Source: Rossellomorea vietnamensis NBRC 101237
Lineage (GTDB): Bacteria; Bacillota; Bacilli; Bacillales; Bacillaceae_B
DNA length: 64,000 nucleotides
Direction of reading: 5' to 3'
NCBI RefSeq assembly: GCF_001591825.1
Contig: NZ_BCVQ01000002.1
Location: 1 to 64,000, forward strand
In this document: positions 8,573 through 23,053 of the stretch, piece after piece
Layout: the number at the start of each line of letters is the position of its first letter
Numbering within the stretch: the stretch's first letter is position 1
Translations under genes and position numbers: made by a program
The notes under the pieces: generated by a model
What the model was told of the DNA's origin: nothing
The model's database searches: none
Seen by the model: the letters and a program-made list of their open reading frames with translations, nothing else

Positions 8573-9202
8573 ATGGGCAAAGTATATGTATTTGATCATC
8601 CGTTGATCCAACACAAATTGACGTTTATCCGTGATAAAGAAACAGGAACAAAGGAATTCCGTGAGCTTGTTGACGAAGTTGCCACACTGATGGCATTTGA
8701 AATCACACGTGATCTGCCACTGGAGGATATCGACGTTGAAACGCCGGTAAGCAATGCGAAAGCGAAAACCCTTGCTGGGAAAAAATTAGGGATCGTTCCT
8801 ATCTTGCGTGCCGGTCTTGGAATGGTCGATGGAATCCTTAAATTGATCCCGGCTGCAAAAGTGGGACATGTCGGGTTATACCGTGACCCTGAGACTCTTA
8901 AGCCGATCGAATATTACGTGAAGCTTCCAAGTGATGTGGAAGAGCGTGACTTCATCCTGGTTGACCCGATGCTTGCAACAGGCGGATCTGCTGTTGAAGC
9001 GATCAACTCATTGAAAAAGCGCGGTGCTGTAAGCATCAAGTTCATGTGCCTGGTTGCTTGTCCTGAAGGCGTCGACGCTATCAAGGAAGCACACCCTGAT
9101 GTAGATATCTTCATCGCCGCTCTTGATGAAAAGCTGAATGAAAAAGGCTACATCGTTCCTGGACTTGGGGACGCGGGAGATCGTTTGTACGGAACGAAAT
9201 AA
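8573..9202 (+). CDS. upp: Uracil phosphoribosyltransferase
   Basis: Salvages uracil to UMP using PRPP. The 209-residue protein matches the family length. [22 protein letters not shown] at the N-terminus, [17 protein letters not shown] and the PRPP-binding loop [17 protein letters not shown] (about 126-142) are diagnostic, as is the C-terminal [17 protein letters not shown] uracil-binding segment. I chose ATG 8573 after AAAAGGAGAGAG over an in-frame upstream ATG at 8525. The mnaA gene starts 18 bp downstream, so the two are probably cotranscribed. Confidence 0.96.
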   Translation: MGKVYVFDHPLIQHKLTFIRDKETGTKEFRELVDEVATLMAFEITRDLPLEDIDVETPVSNAKAKTLAGKKLGIVPILRAGLGMVDGILKLIPAAKVGHVGLYRDPETLKPIEYYVKLPSDVEERDFILVDPMLATGGSAVEAINSLKKRGAVSIKFMCLVACPEGVDAIKEAHPDVDIFIAALDEKLNEKGYIVPGLGDAGDRLYGTK

Positions 9203-9220
9203 GAAAGGCAGGGCGAAAAA

Positions 9221-10372
9221 ATGACAAATCCAATCAAGGTAATGACGATTTTTGGAACAAGGCCGGAAGCCATCAAGATGGCTCCTCTTGTCCTGGAATT
9301 AAAAAAATATCCGGAAAGCTTTGAAACGATTGTGACAGTAACAGCTCAGCACCGTGAAATGCTGGATCAGGTGTTGAATATTTTTGATATCACGCCTGAT
9401 TATGACCTGAACATCATGAAAGATCGTCAAACACTCATCGATGTAACAACACGCGGACTGGAAGGTCTCGATAAAATCATGAAAGAAGCAAAGCCGGATA
9501 TTGTTCTGGTACATGGTGATACAACAACAACATTCGTTGCAAGTCTTGCCGCTTTCTATAATCAGATCTCTGTGGGCCATGTCGAAGCCGGCCTTAGAAC
9601 ATGGAATAAATATTCACCGTTCCCTGAGGAAATGAACCGTCAGCTGACAGGTGTCATGGCTGATCTTCATTTTGCTCCAACGGAAAAATCATACCAGAAT
9701 CTTTTGAATGAAAATAAGAAAGAAGAGGGAATTTTTATTACGGGGAACACAGCGATTGATGCGTTAAAAACGACCGTAAAAGATGAGTATCATCATGAGG
9801 TTCTCGAGAAGGTTGGAGATGACCGTTTAGTTCTGTTGACGGCTCATCGCCGTGAAAATCTTGGTCAACCGATGCGCAACATGTTCCGTGCCATCAAGCG
9901 CTTAGTGGAAGAGCACGATGATATCCAGGTTGTCTATCCGGTCCACTTGAATCCGGCCGTTCGTGAAGTGGCGGATGAAGTACTTGGAGACGACAAGCGG
10001 ATTCATCTGATCGAGCCACTTGATGTGATCGATTTCCATAACTTCGCCTCCCGTGCCCATCTGATTCTGACAGATTCAGGCGGTGTTCAGGAAGAAGCAC
10101 CTTCGTTAGGCGTGCCGGTCCTTGTCCTTCGTGACACAACCGAGCGTCCTGAAGGGATTGAAGCCGGAACATTGAAGCTTGCAGGGAATGAAGAAGAAAA
10201 CATCTACAAGCTTGCAAAAGAATTACTGACAGATCCGGAAGCACACGGGAAAATGTCTAAAGCGACAAACCCATACGGAGACGGACAGGCATCCTACCGA
10301 ATTACCCAAGCGATCCGCTATCATTTCGGCCACCTGGATGAACGTCCCAAATCCTTCGACCCAAACGAATAA
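9221..10372 (+). CDS. mnaA: UDP-N-acetylglucosamine 2-epimerase (non-hydrolysing)
   Basis: Interconverts UDP-GlcNAc and UDP-ManNAc, supplying ManNAc for wall teichoic acid linkage units or other surface glycans. The 383 residues include IFGTRPEAIKMAPLV near the N-terminus, LVHGDTTTTFVASLAAFY, VGHVEAGLRT, TAHRRENLG and the UDP-binding LTDSGGVQEEAPSLGVPVLVLR. The order upp-mnaA-atp is common in Bacilli, as I recall. The gene ends 10 bp before an inverted REP pair that probably terminates transcription. Confidence 0.94.
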   Translation: MTNPIKVMTIFGTRPEAIKMAPLVLELKKYPESFETIVTVTAQHREMLDQVLNIFDITPDYDLNIMKDRQTLIDVTTRGLEGLDKIMKEAKPDIVLVHGDTTTTFVASLAAFYNQISVGHVEAGLRTWNKYSPFPEEMNRQLTGVMADLHFAPTEKSYQNLLNENKKEEGIFITGNTAIDALKTTVKDEYHHEVLEKVGDDRLVLLTAHRRENLGQPMRNMFRAIKRLVEEHDDIQVVYPVHLNPAVREVADEVLGDDKRIHLIEPLDVIDFHNFASRAHLILTDSGGVQEEAPSLGVPVLVLRDTTERPEGIEAGTLKLAGNEEENIYKLAKELLTDPEAHGKMSKATNPYGDGQASYRITQAIRYHFGHLDERPKSFDPNE

Positions 10373-10381
10373 AATAATGAA

Positions 10382-10421
10382 AAGGTCCGTCCCTCTTAGA
10401 ATTCACTGAGGGACGGACCTC
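10382..10421. repeat. Inverted REP pair after mnaA (hairpin/terminator)
   Basis: AGGTCCGTCCCTC (10383-10395) and GAGGGACGGACCTC (10408-10421) are perfect complements separated by 12 bp, giving a 13-bp stem. A short T-rich stretch follows. This is a clean example of two REP units in BIME-like head-to-head arrangement. Confidence 0.9.
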
Positions 10422-10587
10422 TCTTTATAAACAGAATCATTTTGAAACCAAATGGAAGTATTTACATTAAATTCAAGGGTTACTCAGCAAGGGAATCTTC
10501 TATATAATGGAGGGGCATGTGAAGTGGGGGAACTATAAATTTATTAATATATTTCTAAGTTGTGCGTGAGGGGTGGGCAGTCGGATA

Positions 10588-10849
10588 GGCTTTTCGACAT
10601 GTCCAGCTCCGGCGGGTAAGTCCCTCGAGGTCATAAGCTAAAATGACCAAAAAGGCAAAGAACGCCTTTCTGGTCGACTCGTCTTATGCTTGTCGCCCCA
10701 GAACGAGCCCCCTACGCTTTTCGCGATGTCCAGCTCCGGCGGCTAGTCCCTCGAGGTCATAAGCTAAATGGACAAAAAAAGCAAAGAACGCCTTTCCAGT
10801 CCATTCATCTTATGCTTGTCGGGCCTGACCAACCCGCCTCCGCTTTTCT
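10588..10849. repeat. Two tandem copies of a ~127-bp Bacillaceae intergenic repeat
   Basis: Two diverged copies (about 10588-10723 and 10714-10849) have a 127-bp period set by GTCCAGCTCC at 10601 and 10728. Each contains GGTCATAAGC near the left and TTATGCTTGTCG near the right as inverted halves around an inner hairpin (AGGC and GCCT arms). I recognise the type from many Bacillus genomes but do not know a function. Short open frames here are not genes. Confidence 0.85.
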
Positions 10850-10917
10850 AATTGTGTTGAAAATGTGAACAATCTGGGAACACGTGGATAGGTTGTGAAC
10901 TTTTTAACTTGAACGCA

Positions 10918-10946
10918 TTGACATAGATTAAGCCCTATTGTATGCT
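10918..10946 (+). promoter_or_regulatory. Sigma-A promoter of the atp operon
   Basis: TTGACA (10918-10923), 17-bp spacer, TATGCT (10941-10946), about 120 bp upstream of atpZ. Confidence 0.75.
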
Positions 10947-11065
10947 TACAAAGGATGTAAAATGATAAGGTTTTCACAATGCGTAAACCCTTATGCAATC
11001 GGTTTTACATCATGTCTGAAATGCTTGCCTCATGTTCAAATTCCGTTTGAATGGGAGAGGTTGAA

Positions 11066-11287
11066 ATGGGTCAAAAAAACGAAAGCCCATATAAAGCGAT
11101 GGCGATTTATTCTGCCATTTTAGCACAGCTTGTCGGGTCTATCTTAGTCGGGATTTTCCTGGGGAGATGGATTGATCAGCAGGCTGATTCAGCACCACTC
11201 TTTTTAATCATCGGATTGCTCCTCGGCCTTGCCGCAGGGATTTATGCGATGCTTCGAACAGTACGACATTTCTTCTTAGGAGAATAA
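11066..11287 (+). CDS. atpZ: AtpZ/AtpI family protein
   Basis: A 73-residue protein with two membrane helices (about 11-33 and 44-66) joined by a GRWIDQQADSAP loop, typical of the small AtpZ subunit at the head of Bacilli atp operons. The family is linked to Mg2+/Ca2+ handling and c-ring assembly together with AtpI. ATG 11066 follows GGGAGAGG; ATG 11051 lies upstream of that site and is less likely. atpI starts 6 bp downstream. Confidence 0.85.
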   Translation: MGQKNESPYKAMAIYSAILAQLVGSILVGIFLGRWIDQQADSAPLFLIIGLLLGLAAGIYAMLRTVRHFFLGE

Positions 11288-11293
11288 TAAGAT

Positions 11294-11668
11294 ATGCCGG
11301 AACTCCATCAAATGTTTAATAGACAGCGGAAATACATAATTTATGTGCTTTCTATTTACGTCCTGGGCTGGGGATTCACCACCCACAAATCAGTATTCTT
11401 AGGGTTAATTTTAGGGACATTACTAAGTCTTTATATGCACTGGGGCATGACCAAGCGGGTCTCGAAGTTCGGGGACGCAGTGGTAGCCGGGAAAAAAGTG
11501 AGATCACTAGGAACCACTTCCCGTATGGCCGCAGCCGCCCTTGGAGTCATCATTGCCACACGATTTCCAGAAACATTTCATCTCCTAAGTCTTATTATTG
11601 GATTAATGACGACCTATATTGTCATTATGATAGATTATTTTTTCAGCAGCTTCAAAACTAATAAATAG
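11294..11668 (+). CDS. atpI: ATP synthase subunit I
   Basis: A 124-residue membrane protein with four hydrophobic segments (about 13-30, 32-50, 73-90, 95-116), thought to help assemble the c-ring. It matches AtpI by position, size and hydropathy. Its ribosome binding site overlaps the end of atpZ, so translation is likely coupled. Confidence 0.88.
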   Translation: MPELHQMFNRQRKYIIYVLSIYVLGWGFTTHKSVFLGLILGTLLSLYMHWGMTKRVSKFGDAVVAGKKVRSLGTTSRMAAAALGVIIATRFPETFHLLSLIIGLMTTYIVIMIDYFFSSFKTNK

Positions 11669-11684
11669 CGGGGAAGAGAGGTGA

Positions 11685-12404
<720 letters not shown>

Positions 12405-12466
12405 TATATACCTGTTCATTACGGTGGACAAACATATATGTAAAAAATATTTTTCTTATACATTAA

Positions 12467-12694
<228 letters not shown>

Positions 12695-12709
12695 TAAAAC
12701 GGACAGGTT

Positions 12710-12748
12710 GAATGGCGAAGTTCGTCTTGACGATAATCTTCGCCATTC
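12710..12748 (+). promoter_or_regulatory. Intercistronic hairpin between atpE and atpF
   Basis: GAATGGCGAAG and CTTCGCCATTC form an 11-bp perfect stem with a 17-nt loop and no following T-run. It is therefore not a classical terminator; mRNA stabilisation or processing is more likely. Confidence 0.7.
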
Positions 12749-12766
12749 CTATGTACTAGAGAATAG

Positions 12767-13896
<1,130 letters not shown>

Positions 13897-13911
13897 CTTT
13901 CGTATAAATGA

Positions 13912-15432
<1,521 letters not shown>

Positions 15433-15435
15433 GGG

Positions 15436-15494
15436 TTGCCGTCTGACGGCAATGACCATAGTGGAGTAGGGCTAAAACAGCCCCGCTCCCTATG
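15436..15494 (+). promoter_or_regulatory. Double intercistronic hairpin between atpA and atpG
   Basis: The first stem is TTGCCGT/ACGGCAA with a CTG loop (15436-15452). The second is a longer interrupted stem, CATAG..GGGCT with AGCCC..CTATG around AAAAC (15457-15494). Neither is followed by a T-run. Confidence 0.65.
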
Positions 15495-15519
15495 TCTGAC
15501 AATATGTAAAGGGTGGTGA

Positions 15520-16383
<864 letters not shown>

Positions 16384-16440
16384 AACTCTGACGGTTTTTT
16401 AGGACCGTTTATACTTTATAAAGTTTTTGTCAAAAGCTAG

Positions 16441-17859
<1,419 letters not shown>

Positions 17860-17863
17860 TTAG

Positions 17864-18286
<423 letters not shown>

Positions 18287-18295
18287 TAAAGAAGA

Positions 18296-18328
18296 AACCA
18301 CCTTTCTCATCGAAAGGTGGTTTTTTTT
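18296..18328. terminator. Terminator of the atp operon
   Basis: AACCACCTTTC and GAAAGGTGGTT form an 11-bp perfect stem with a TCATC loop, followed by T6 or more. It lies between convergent genes; the reverse strand has fewer T residues, so it mainly serves atpC. Confidence 0.92.
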
Positions 18329-19004
18329 ATGGTAAATGAACGGTCTGGATATGCTGCATATTCAAGTAGGTCGATTCTCCCTTTGCCGTGATCAATTCCA
18401 TGATATTATCCGACACTTTCTCGATCTTGCCGATCATTTCTTCCTGGACTCCCAGGTTTAGTACGACGAGGTGCCCGCTCAATTTTTCAAGTTGAACCTC
18501 GAAGCTTCTGGCAAGTGTGATGGAGTTAGACGGGTTGACAGGCAGATTTTCCTTACTCAAGCGGTAGGGAGAAAGATTGGTGGAATAGGGAATCAGCCAT
18601 TTTAAATGCTGCAGGGAGATGTACATTGTTTTGTAAACGGGGGAATAGAAGGCAAAGTAATTGTTCATGATCCCAGTTATATAGCCATGTATCGACTGAT
18701 TGCCCGTTGTGTAGATTTCAAGGAAGACCCCCTTGGCCGTTGTCAGGATCTTTCGCAGGGATAATTGATCTTCCTGTTCGAGTTGTGGACTTACAGACGG
18801 TTCATCGATCCCGATGGAGTCTTTCGATACAACCGCCATATTTTTTATATGAGAAGTGGAAATATAGATATAATCGTCGCCGTTATAGACAATCATGACC
18901 TCGCTGCCCACCTCGATCAAATATCCATTAATGGTTTTTTTGCCGGTCAGTTCAATCATGACCGCTTCACCGGTAAAGGCAGAATAAACATTCTTCATAA
19001 GCAT
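18327..19004 (-). CDS. Triple Sm-like (DUF2642/CotB-type) protein, probable spore coat component
   Basis: A 225-residue protein without signal peptide or membrane helices. It appears to hold three repeats of a short beta-barrel module with the pattern G-x-x-hydrophobic, G-Y/K-hydrophobic, then a Tyr-rich strand and HI/HL: TGKKTINGYLIEVG..YIYISTSHIKNM (about 20-58), TGNQSIHGYITGI..MYISLQHLKWL (about 98-135) and LGVQEEMIGKIEKV..STYLNMQHIQTV (about 187-222). This is the module of Bacillus CotB. Together with two CotB-like genes downstream on the same strand, a spore coat role is likely, by inference. ATG 19004 follows GGAAGGAG. It lies 17 bp after the permease gene. Confidence 0.6.
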   Translation of the reverse strand: MLMKNVYSAFTGEAVMIELTGKKTINGYLIEVGSEVMIVYNGDDYIYISTSHIKNMAVVSKDSIGIDEPSVSPQLEQEDQLSLRKILTTAKGVFLEIYTTGNQSIHGYITGIMNNYFAFYSPVYKTMYISLQHLKWLIPYSTNLSPYRLSKENLPVNPSNSITLARSFEVQLEKLSGHLVVLNLGVQEEMIGKIEKVSDNIMELITAKGESTYLNMQHIQTVHLP

Positions 19005-19021
19005 TGATACTCCTTCCTAGT

Positions 19022-20374
19022 TTAAAATAACCACTCTATCCAAAGGTACAAACTGTATAATCCGACTAAAAGGCTGATAGGAACGATGAATATGGTCACC
19101 CTCAAATAGCGGCTCCAGGAAATTTTGATTCCATGGGTCTTTAAGATGAACATCCAGATCAATGTGGCGAGTGTACCCACTGGTGTTAACAATGCGCCAA
19201 TGTCACTACCGAGCACATTGGCCAGATAAGCAATCTGTAAAATGTGGGGGTCCAGTCCCATTTCCGTAATGGATAATGTGCCAATCATCACCGCCGGCAG
19301 ATTGTTAAACAGATTGGAGATCACGGTAAGGAAGATCCCCATCATGATACTGGCATTGAAAGGCTGTCCGACAATATGATCCCTGAATTGATCAACGATG
19401 AAGTCGCTTAACCCGACATTTTTCATTCCATACACAAGCACGTACATATTAAAGGCGAATAACAGAACATGCCACGGCGTCCTTCGGATAATATCCACGA
19501 CACCCATCCTTGTCCGGGTGTACCTGAGGAAGATCAGGATGACGGCCCCGACCATACCGATGATTTCAAGTGGGATGCCAAAAGGGGTCAGGGCGAAAAA
19601 AGCGGCCCGTGTGAGGACGACAATCAACAAACAATACTTGATCAGGGTAAAATCGATTTCTTTCTTCTCCTCATTCGTGGAAAGCGGGTGGGAGTAAGAG
19701 TAAGCTTGGGCATCTTTTTTCCAATTGATTGAGACATCCAGGATTTTTTTCGGGATTGATTTACGGAAGTAGAGGTAGAGAAGATAGGCAATGACGAGGA
19801 TGGCGATCATGGATGGCACGAACATCATCTGAACGTAGTCCTGCAAGGTGAGACCGACAATTTTCAGTGCTATAAGATTGGAAATATTACTGACGGCAAT
19901 CGGTGCACTGGCTGCAGTGGCAATGAGGGCACCTGATAGCAGGTAAGGGATTTTCTGATGGTTCTTGAGCTTCAATAGGGAAGTCATATGGATGATGATC
20001 GGAGTGGTGATGAGGATACTCCCATCGTTATTGAAGAACATGGTCATCATAAAACATAATAACATCACATAGATATACAGCCTGAGCCCCGAACCCCTCG
20101 ACCTGTTGACGATATTCACGGCGACGACCCGGAAGAAACCGATACTTTCAAGGACGATGGACATCATGATCGTCGATAAGATCGTAAGAGCCGCCCCGCT
20201 CACAATATCGACGATGGTAAACACATCGCTGAAGGGGACGATCCCGATAAGCAGGACGATAGCCGCCCCGATGGACGTGGGGATGGTTTCGTTGATCCCG
20301 AACGGTCTCCATAACATGACAATGATGGTAAGGGAAAAAATGGTCGTCATAATCCAAAACATATTATCGGGCAT
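19022..20374 (-). CDS. ArsB/NhaD-type ion transporter
   Basis: A 450-residue integral membrane protein with about eleven hydrophobic helices, characteristic of the ion transporter superfamily that includes ArsB and NhaD. Family-like features are the helix with NNDGSILITTPIIIHMTSLLKL and, in the second half, FNNLPAVMIGTLSITEMG and LGSDIGALLTPVGTLATLIWMF. The substrate cannot be told from sequence: arsenite, Na+ or a dicarboxylate are all possible, and no ars genes are nearby. A 51-codon gene overlaps its start by 11 bp. Confidence 0.75.
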   Translation of the reverse strand: MPDNMFWIMTTIFSLTIIVMLWRPFGINETIPTSIGAAIVLLIGIVPFSDVFTIVDIVSGAALTILSTIMMSIVLESIGFFRVVAVNIVNRSRGSGLRLYIYVMLLCFMMTMFFNNDGSILITTPIIIHMTSLLKLKNHQKIPYLLSGALIATAASAPIAVSNISNLIALKIVGLTLQDYVQMMFVPSMIAILVIAYLLYLYFRKSIPKKILDVSINWKKDAQAYSYSHPLSTNEEKKEIDFTLIKYCLLIVVLTRAAFFALTPFGIPLEIIGMVGAVILIFLRYTRTRMGVVDIIRRTPWHVLLFAFNMYVLVYGMKNVGLSDFIVDQFRDHIVGQPFNASIMMGIFLTVISNLFNNLPAVMIGTLSITEMGLDPHILQIAYLANVLGSDIGALLTPVGTLATLIWMFILKTHGIKISWSRYLRVTIFIVPISLLVGLYSLYLWIEWLF

Positions 20375-20519
20375 GTGATTTCGCCTCTTTTATAATAGAA
20401 GAAGGCGAAGCATCTAAATGCTCAAATAGTGGATGTTTGTCCACCTTCGAAATAGCGGGTTTAATAAATAGCAGATGAAAGATACTTCCTAAAAGTACAA
20501 AATAGATGATCAAAAACAT
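20364..20519 (-). CDS. Small single-span membrane protein overlapping the permease start
   Basis: A 51-residue ORF starting MFLIIYFVLLGSIFHLLFIK, one clear N-terminal membrane helix (about 2-19), then a charged tail ending in IIKEAKSHAR. A good AAGGAGGA precedes it: ATG 20519 has about 6-nt spacing, while the ATG at 20525 is too close. The stop lies 11 bp inside the permease gene, so the two are probably translationally coupled and the peptide may be an accessory subunit. I know no family for it. Confidence 0.6.
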   Translation of the reverse strand: MFLIIYFVLLGSIFHLLFIKPAISKVDKHPLFEHLDASPSSIIKEAKSHAR

Positions 20520-20674
20520 GATCATTCCTCCTTTCAAATCGCAATCCTTTATGAATCATCCCAGCATCTTCTTAAACTGCAACCTGTCAATCATGGAGGA
20601 TGCTGAGATTTTTCATGCATATCATAAGCCTGTTCATTCGTTATGACCAACTTTTATTCAGGATTCTGCCGTCT

Positions 20675-21355
20675 TTACTTGGAGGTTGATTGTTTGGAGG
20701 AAGAGGATTTTGCCCCTTCAAGTTCATCGTAATAGAAAGCAGGCTGTTGTTTTTTCTTTGTGTTTTTAGTAGAGGATTTAGTGGAAGATTGGTTTTTAGA
20801 ACTTTGCTGGGATGATTTCTGGTTTGAGCTGCTCTTGTTGGACGATTCCTGATTCTTTGAAGAGTCCTGTTTTTGTGAGGAATTATCTTTACTGGATGAG
20901 CTGCTGCTGGAAGATTTTTCTTGATTTTCCGAAGTGGTTTTCTTCGTCCCATCATAAATGTTCAGCACCGAAGCATGCTTCAGGTACACCCGGTCTTTCC
21001 CCTGTGTCAACACGATATGATCTTCTTCCACGGCTGAAAGGATCCCTGAGTAGGAAGCTTTGCCGGATCCATTGATCGTCACCCAGCTGAGTAAGCTCTG
21101 GGACAGTACATCGGACATTTTTTCACCCTTCAGGTGATCATCCGTGACAGGCAGCGCTTCTACATCCTTGGAGTTCTTCGTTACTGCCTGGATTTGTGAA
21201 ATTGGATAATACAATGTTTCGTTTTCACTGGAGTAGACAGTCAGATAATCCGTACTGACCTCCGCCAATTGACCTGACAGCTTTGTTCCGTCATTTAGAA
21301 CAATATTGATCTGGTAACCTGTTAACCCTTTTAATGAATCGTTGAAATTACTCAT
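20675..21355 (-). CDS. CotB-like spore coat protein with Ser/Lys/Gln-rich tail
   Basis: A 226-residue protein with two Sm-like modules (about 6-58 and 80-132; GTKLSGQLAEVSTDYLTVYS and KASYSGILSAVEEDHIVL) followed from about residue 138 by a low-complexity tail of Ser, Lys, Gln and Asn. CotB of B. subtilis has the same architecture: repeated RGGPE-type modules and an SK-rich tail that is phosphorylated in the coat. The tail ends with a short QQPAFYYDELEGAKSSSSK segment. It lies 30 bp after a clear CotB homologue on the same strand. Coat function is inferred. Confidence 0.7.
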   Translation of the reverse strand: MSNFNDSLKGLTGYQINIVLNDGTKLSGQLAEVSTDYLTVYSSENETLYYPISQIQAVTKNSKDVEALPVTDDHLKGEKMSDVLSQSLLSWVTINGSGKASYSGILSAVEEDHIVLTQGKDRVYLKHASVLNIYDGTKKTTSENQEKSSSSSSSSKDNSSQKQDSSKNQESSNKSSSNQKSSQQSSKNQSSTKSSTKNTKKKQQPAFYYDELEGAKSSSSKQSTSK

Positions 21356-21385
21356 TCAATTATTCTCCTTTCCTTCTAGAGAAAA

Positions 21386-21847
21386 TTACTTCTCTTCTTC
21401 CGTTTTCTCTGCTTTTTTGGCCTTCACGCCGTAGCTGATGCTTTTCACATGGAATGCAGCCAGGCGGACAACCTCTTCATTCAATACAAGCGTTACGAAC
21501 TCATCATTCGAATTCTCAAGAATCCCCTCAAGCTTCTCGGGGCCACCGCGGTTGATGCTCACCCATTGATATTTCAAGCTTGTGAGTAAAGCCCCAAACG
21601 TGTCTTCCTTCATAAACTCCATACCTTCTTCAGACAGCTCCTCCACATTAAACGGCAAACCGGATTTAATGTTCTGGGAGATGCTCTTAACATGGGATGT
21701 ATTGTAGTAAATCACACCATCTTTCTCTGTTAAAAGGGCAAAATGATCGTCCCCTCCATATAGAAGCTTTCCGGTACGTGACTCAGGGCCGCCGCGATTC
21801 ACCTTGACAATCTTCCCGACTAGCGAAGACATTAATTCTTTATTCAT
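21386..21847 (-). CDS. cotB: CotB-family spore coat protein (short form)
   Basis: A 153-residue protein with two copies of the CotB module: VNRGGPESRTGKLL..GVIYYNTSHVKSIS (about 15-58) and VSINRGGPEKLEGIL..VRLAAFHVKSIS (about 95-140). These are very close to what I recall of B. subtilis CotB, down to the final HIKSIS motif. It lacks the SK-rich tail, which is instead carried by the next gene (20675-21355), as if one CotB had been divided between two genes. Late mother-cell expression is expected but I did not find a convincing sigma-K promoter. Confidence 0.8.
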   Translation of the reverse strand: MNKELMSSLVGKIVKVNRGGPESRTGKLLYGGDDHFALLTEKDGVIYYNTSHVKSISQNIKSGLPFNVEELSEEGMEFMKEDTFGALLTSLKYQWVSINRGGPEKLEGILENSNDEFVTLVLNEEVVRLAAFHVKSISYGVKAKKAEKTEEEK

Positions 21848-22010
21848 ACCTGTTCCCTCCAGTTGTATATAAACATTTTCACTTTATGTATATGTGTCAT
21901 GCCGTGACGACGTACTATTACAGACGCCCTTTTTGGTGGACTAGTTGCCGTTGGAGGCAAAATGGGCGGGGGATTGAGGTGAGGCGGAAGCATAATTGTA
22001 ATTATGAGAA

Positions 22011-22148
22011 AGTGGTTGATTGATTTCCGCTGCAGGTGCTCGCTTTCCGCGGGGCGTGAGTTGAGCCTCCTCAGGCTTCGCCTTCCGGGGTCTCAACTTT
22101 CCCGCATTTCCCGCAGGAGTCGAGCACCTTCCGCTTCAATCAACTACT
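22011..22148. mobile_element. ~138-bp MITE-like palindromic element
   Basis: The ends are imperfect inverted repeats: AGTGGTTGATTGATTTCCGC on the left and the complement of TTCAATCAACTACT on the right, with GGTGCTCG and CGAGCACC inside them. The centre is GC-rich with CCTCCTCAGGCTTCGCC and TCCCGCAGGAGTCG. I recognise this as a repeat common in Bacillaceae intergenic regions. It encodes nothing. Confidence 0.8.
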
Positions 22149-22387
22149 AAGCATGATTTGTAATTGGTCCAATCCCTGTCCTTTTTAACTGTCAATATAT
22201 AAAGAGCGATTGACTACCATCGCCATCCATCATTCAACGATTGACAGACCTGGCTGAGAAACTGCCCCCATAAATCCATTATAAAAACAAATCTTCGAAA
22301 AATAGGCTCTGATTTAGGTGGGACAACCCAAACGCGAGGCGGTTCCTGAACGTAGAATGTAGGAAAGGACAAAAGGAGGATGGAAAA

Positions 22388-22603
22388 ATGAGTTCAAAAA
22401 AAGGACAAGGAAAAGGAAAAGGTCAGCAGCAGTGCCAAAGCTATGGAGAATATCAGTGGATGATCGGTGATATGGGACAGCCCGAAGCCAAAGGCGGCAA
22501 AGATAAGCAAAAGGGCCAGGGAAAACAGGCAAAATGCGGCTGCCAGGGATACTACTACGAATGCATGCAACAAGGCCAAACAGGCAAAAAGAAAAAGAAA
22601 TAA
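22388..22603 (+). CDS. Small Lys/Gly/Gln-rich protein of unknown function
   Basis: A 71-residue, very basic protein. It starts with a KGQGKGKGQQQCQSYGEYQW segment, has a CGCQGYYYECMQQG motif in the C-terminal third and ends in a run of Lys. No membrane segment or signal peptide. Four cysteines and Tyr/Gly richness recall small spore coat or crust proteins, and it lies near the CotB-like cluster, but I do not recognise a family. ATG follows AGGAGGATGGAAAA, and a strong terminator follows. Confidence 0.6.
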   Translation: MSSKKGQGKGKGQQQCQSYGEYQWMIGDMGQPEAKGGKDKQKGQGKQAKCGCQGYYYECMQQGQTGKKKKK

Positions 22604-22666
22604 AACCTCCAGCCAAACACCTCTGCGGCACACATTACAACCTTATGAGATACGCCCTCTAATAAA

Positions 22667-22707
22667 CAAAACCACCCATTACAATCCTCTGTAATGGGTG
22701 GTTTTGT
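22667..22707 (+). terminator. Intrinsic terminator upstream of ywzB
   Basis: AACCACCCATTACA and TGTAATGGGTGGTT form a 14-bp perfect stem around ATCCTC, followed by TTTG. A REP core begins 3 bp after it. Confidence 0.88.
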
Positions 22708-22708
22708 T

Positions 22709-22722
22709 GAGGGACGGACCTC
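22709..22722 (+). repeat. REP-like core, upstream of ywzB
   Basis: A full GAGGGACGGACCTC match directly after a terminator stem. Confidence 0.85.
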
Positions 22723-22816
22723 TTCAAAAAATTTGCAAAATACATAGGTAATTACTGAATAATGTGCTAAAATGGTCTATGTGTGTCGAATTTGATTATT
22801 TGAGGGAGTGAGAAGA

Positions 22817-23053
22817 GTGGTGGAAAGCTTTGGTCAACAGGCACTTGTCAGCATGCTTGTGCATTTATTTGTATTCGGGATCACGTTTTGGGCTTTGCAA
22901 GCCATTCAGCTGGACAAGCTCCTGAAGAAGAATCGGGTCGCACAAGGGAGACTATTGTATGTCCTACTAACGGTCGCAATCGGGTCAGCCGTCAGCCGTT
23001 TTTTACTGGACTATTACTTATGGTCTCAGAGCTTACCGGTTTTCTTTGAATAA
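22817..23053 (+). CDS. ywzB: DUF1146 membrane protein (YwzB-like)
   Basis: A 78-residue protein with two membrane helices (about 9-28 and 45-65) and the GQQALVSMLVHLFVFGITFWALQ opening typical of DUF1146. Function unknown. It starts at GTG 22817 or 22820 after GAGGGAGTGAG. Its position just before ywmB and murA is the B. subtilis arrangement. Confidence 0.82.
   Translation: MVESFGQQALVSMLVHLFVFGITFWALQAIQLDKLLKKNRVAQGRLLYVLLTVAIGSAVSRFLLDYYLWSQSLPVFFE

Noticed and set aside
10686-11123. Short frames over the 127-bp repeats and the atp leader
   Set aside because: They follow repeat sequence and the promoter region; no ribosome binding sites fit.
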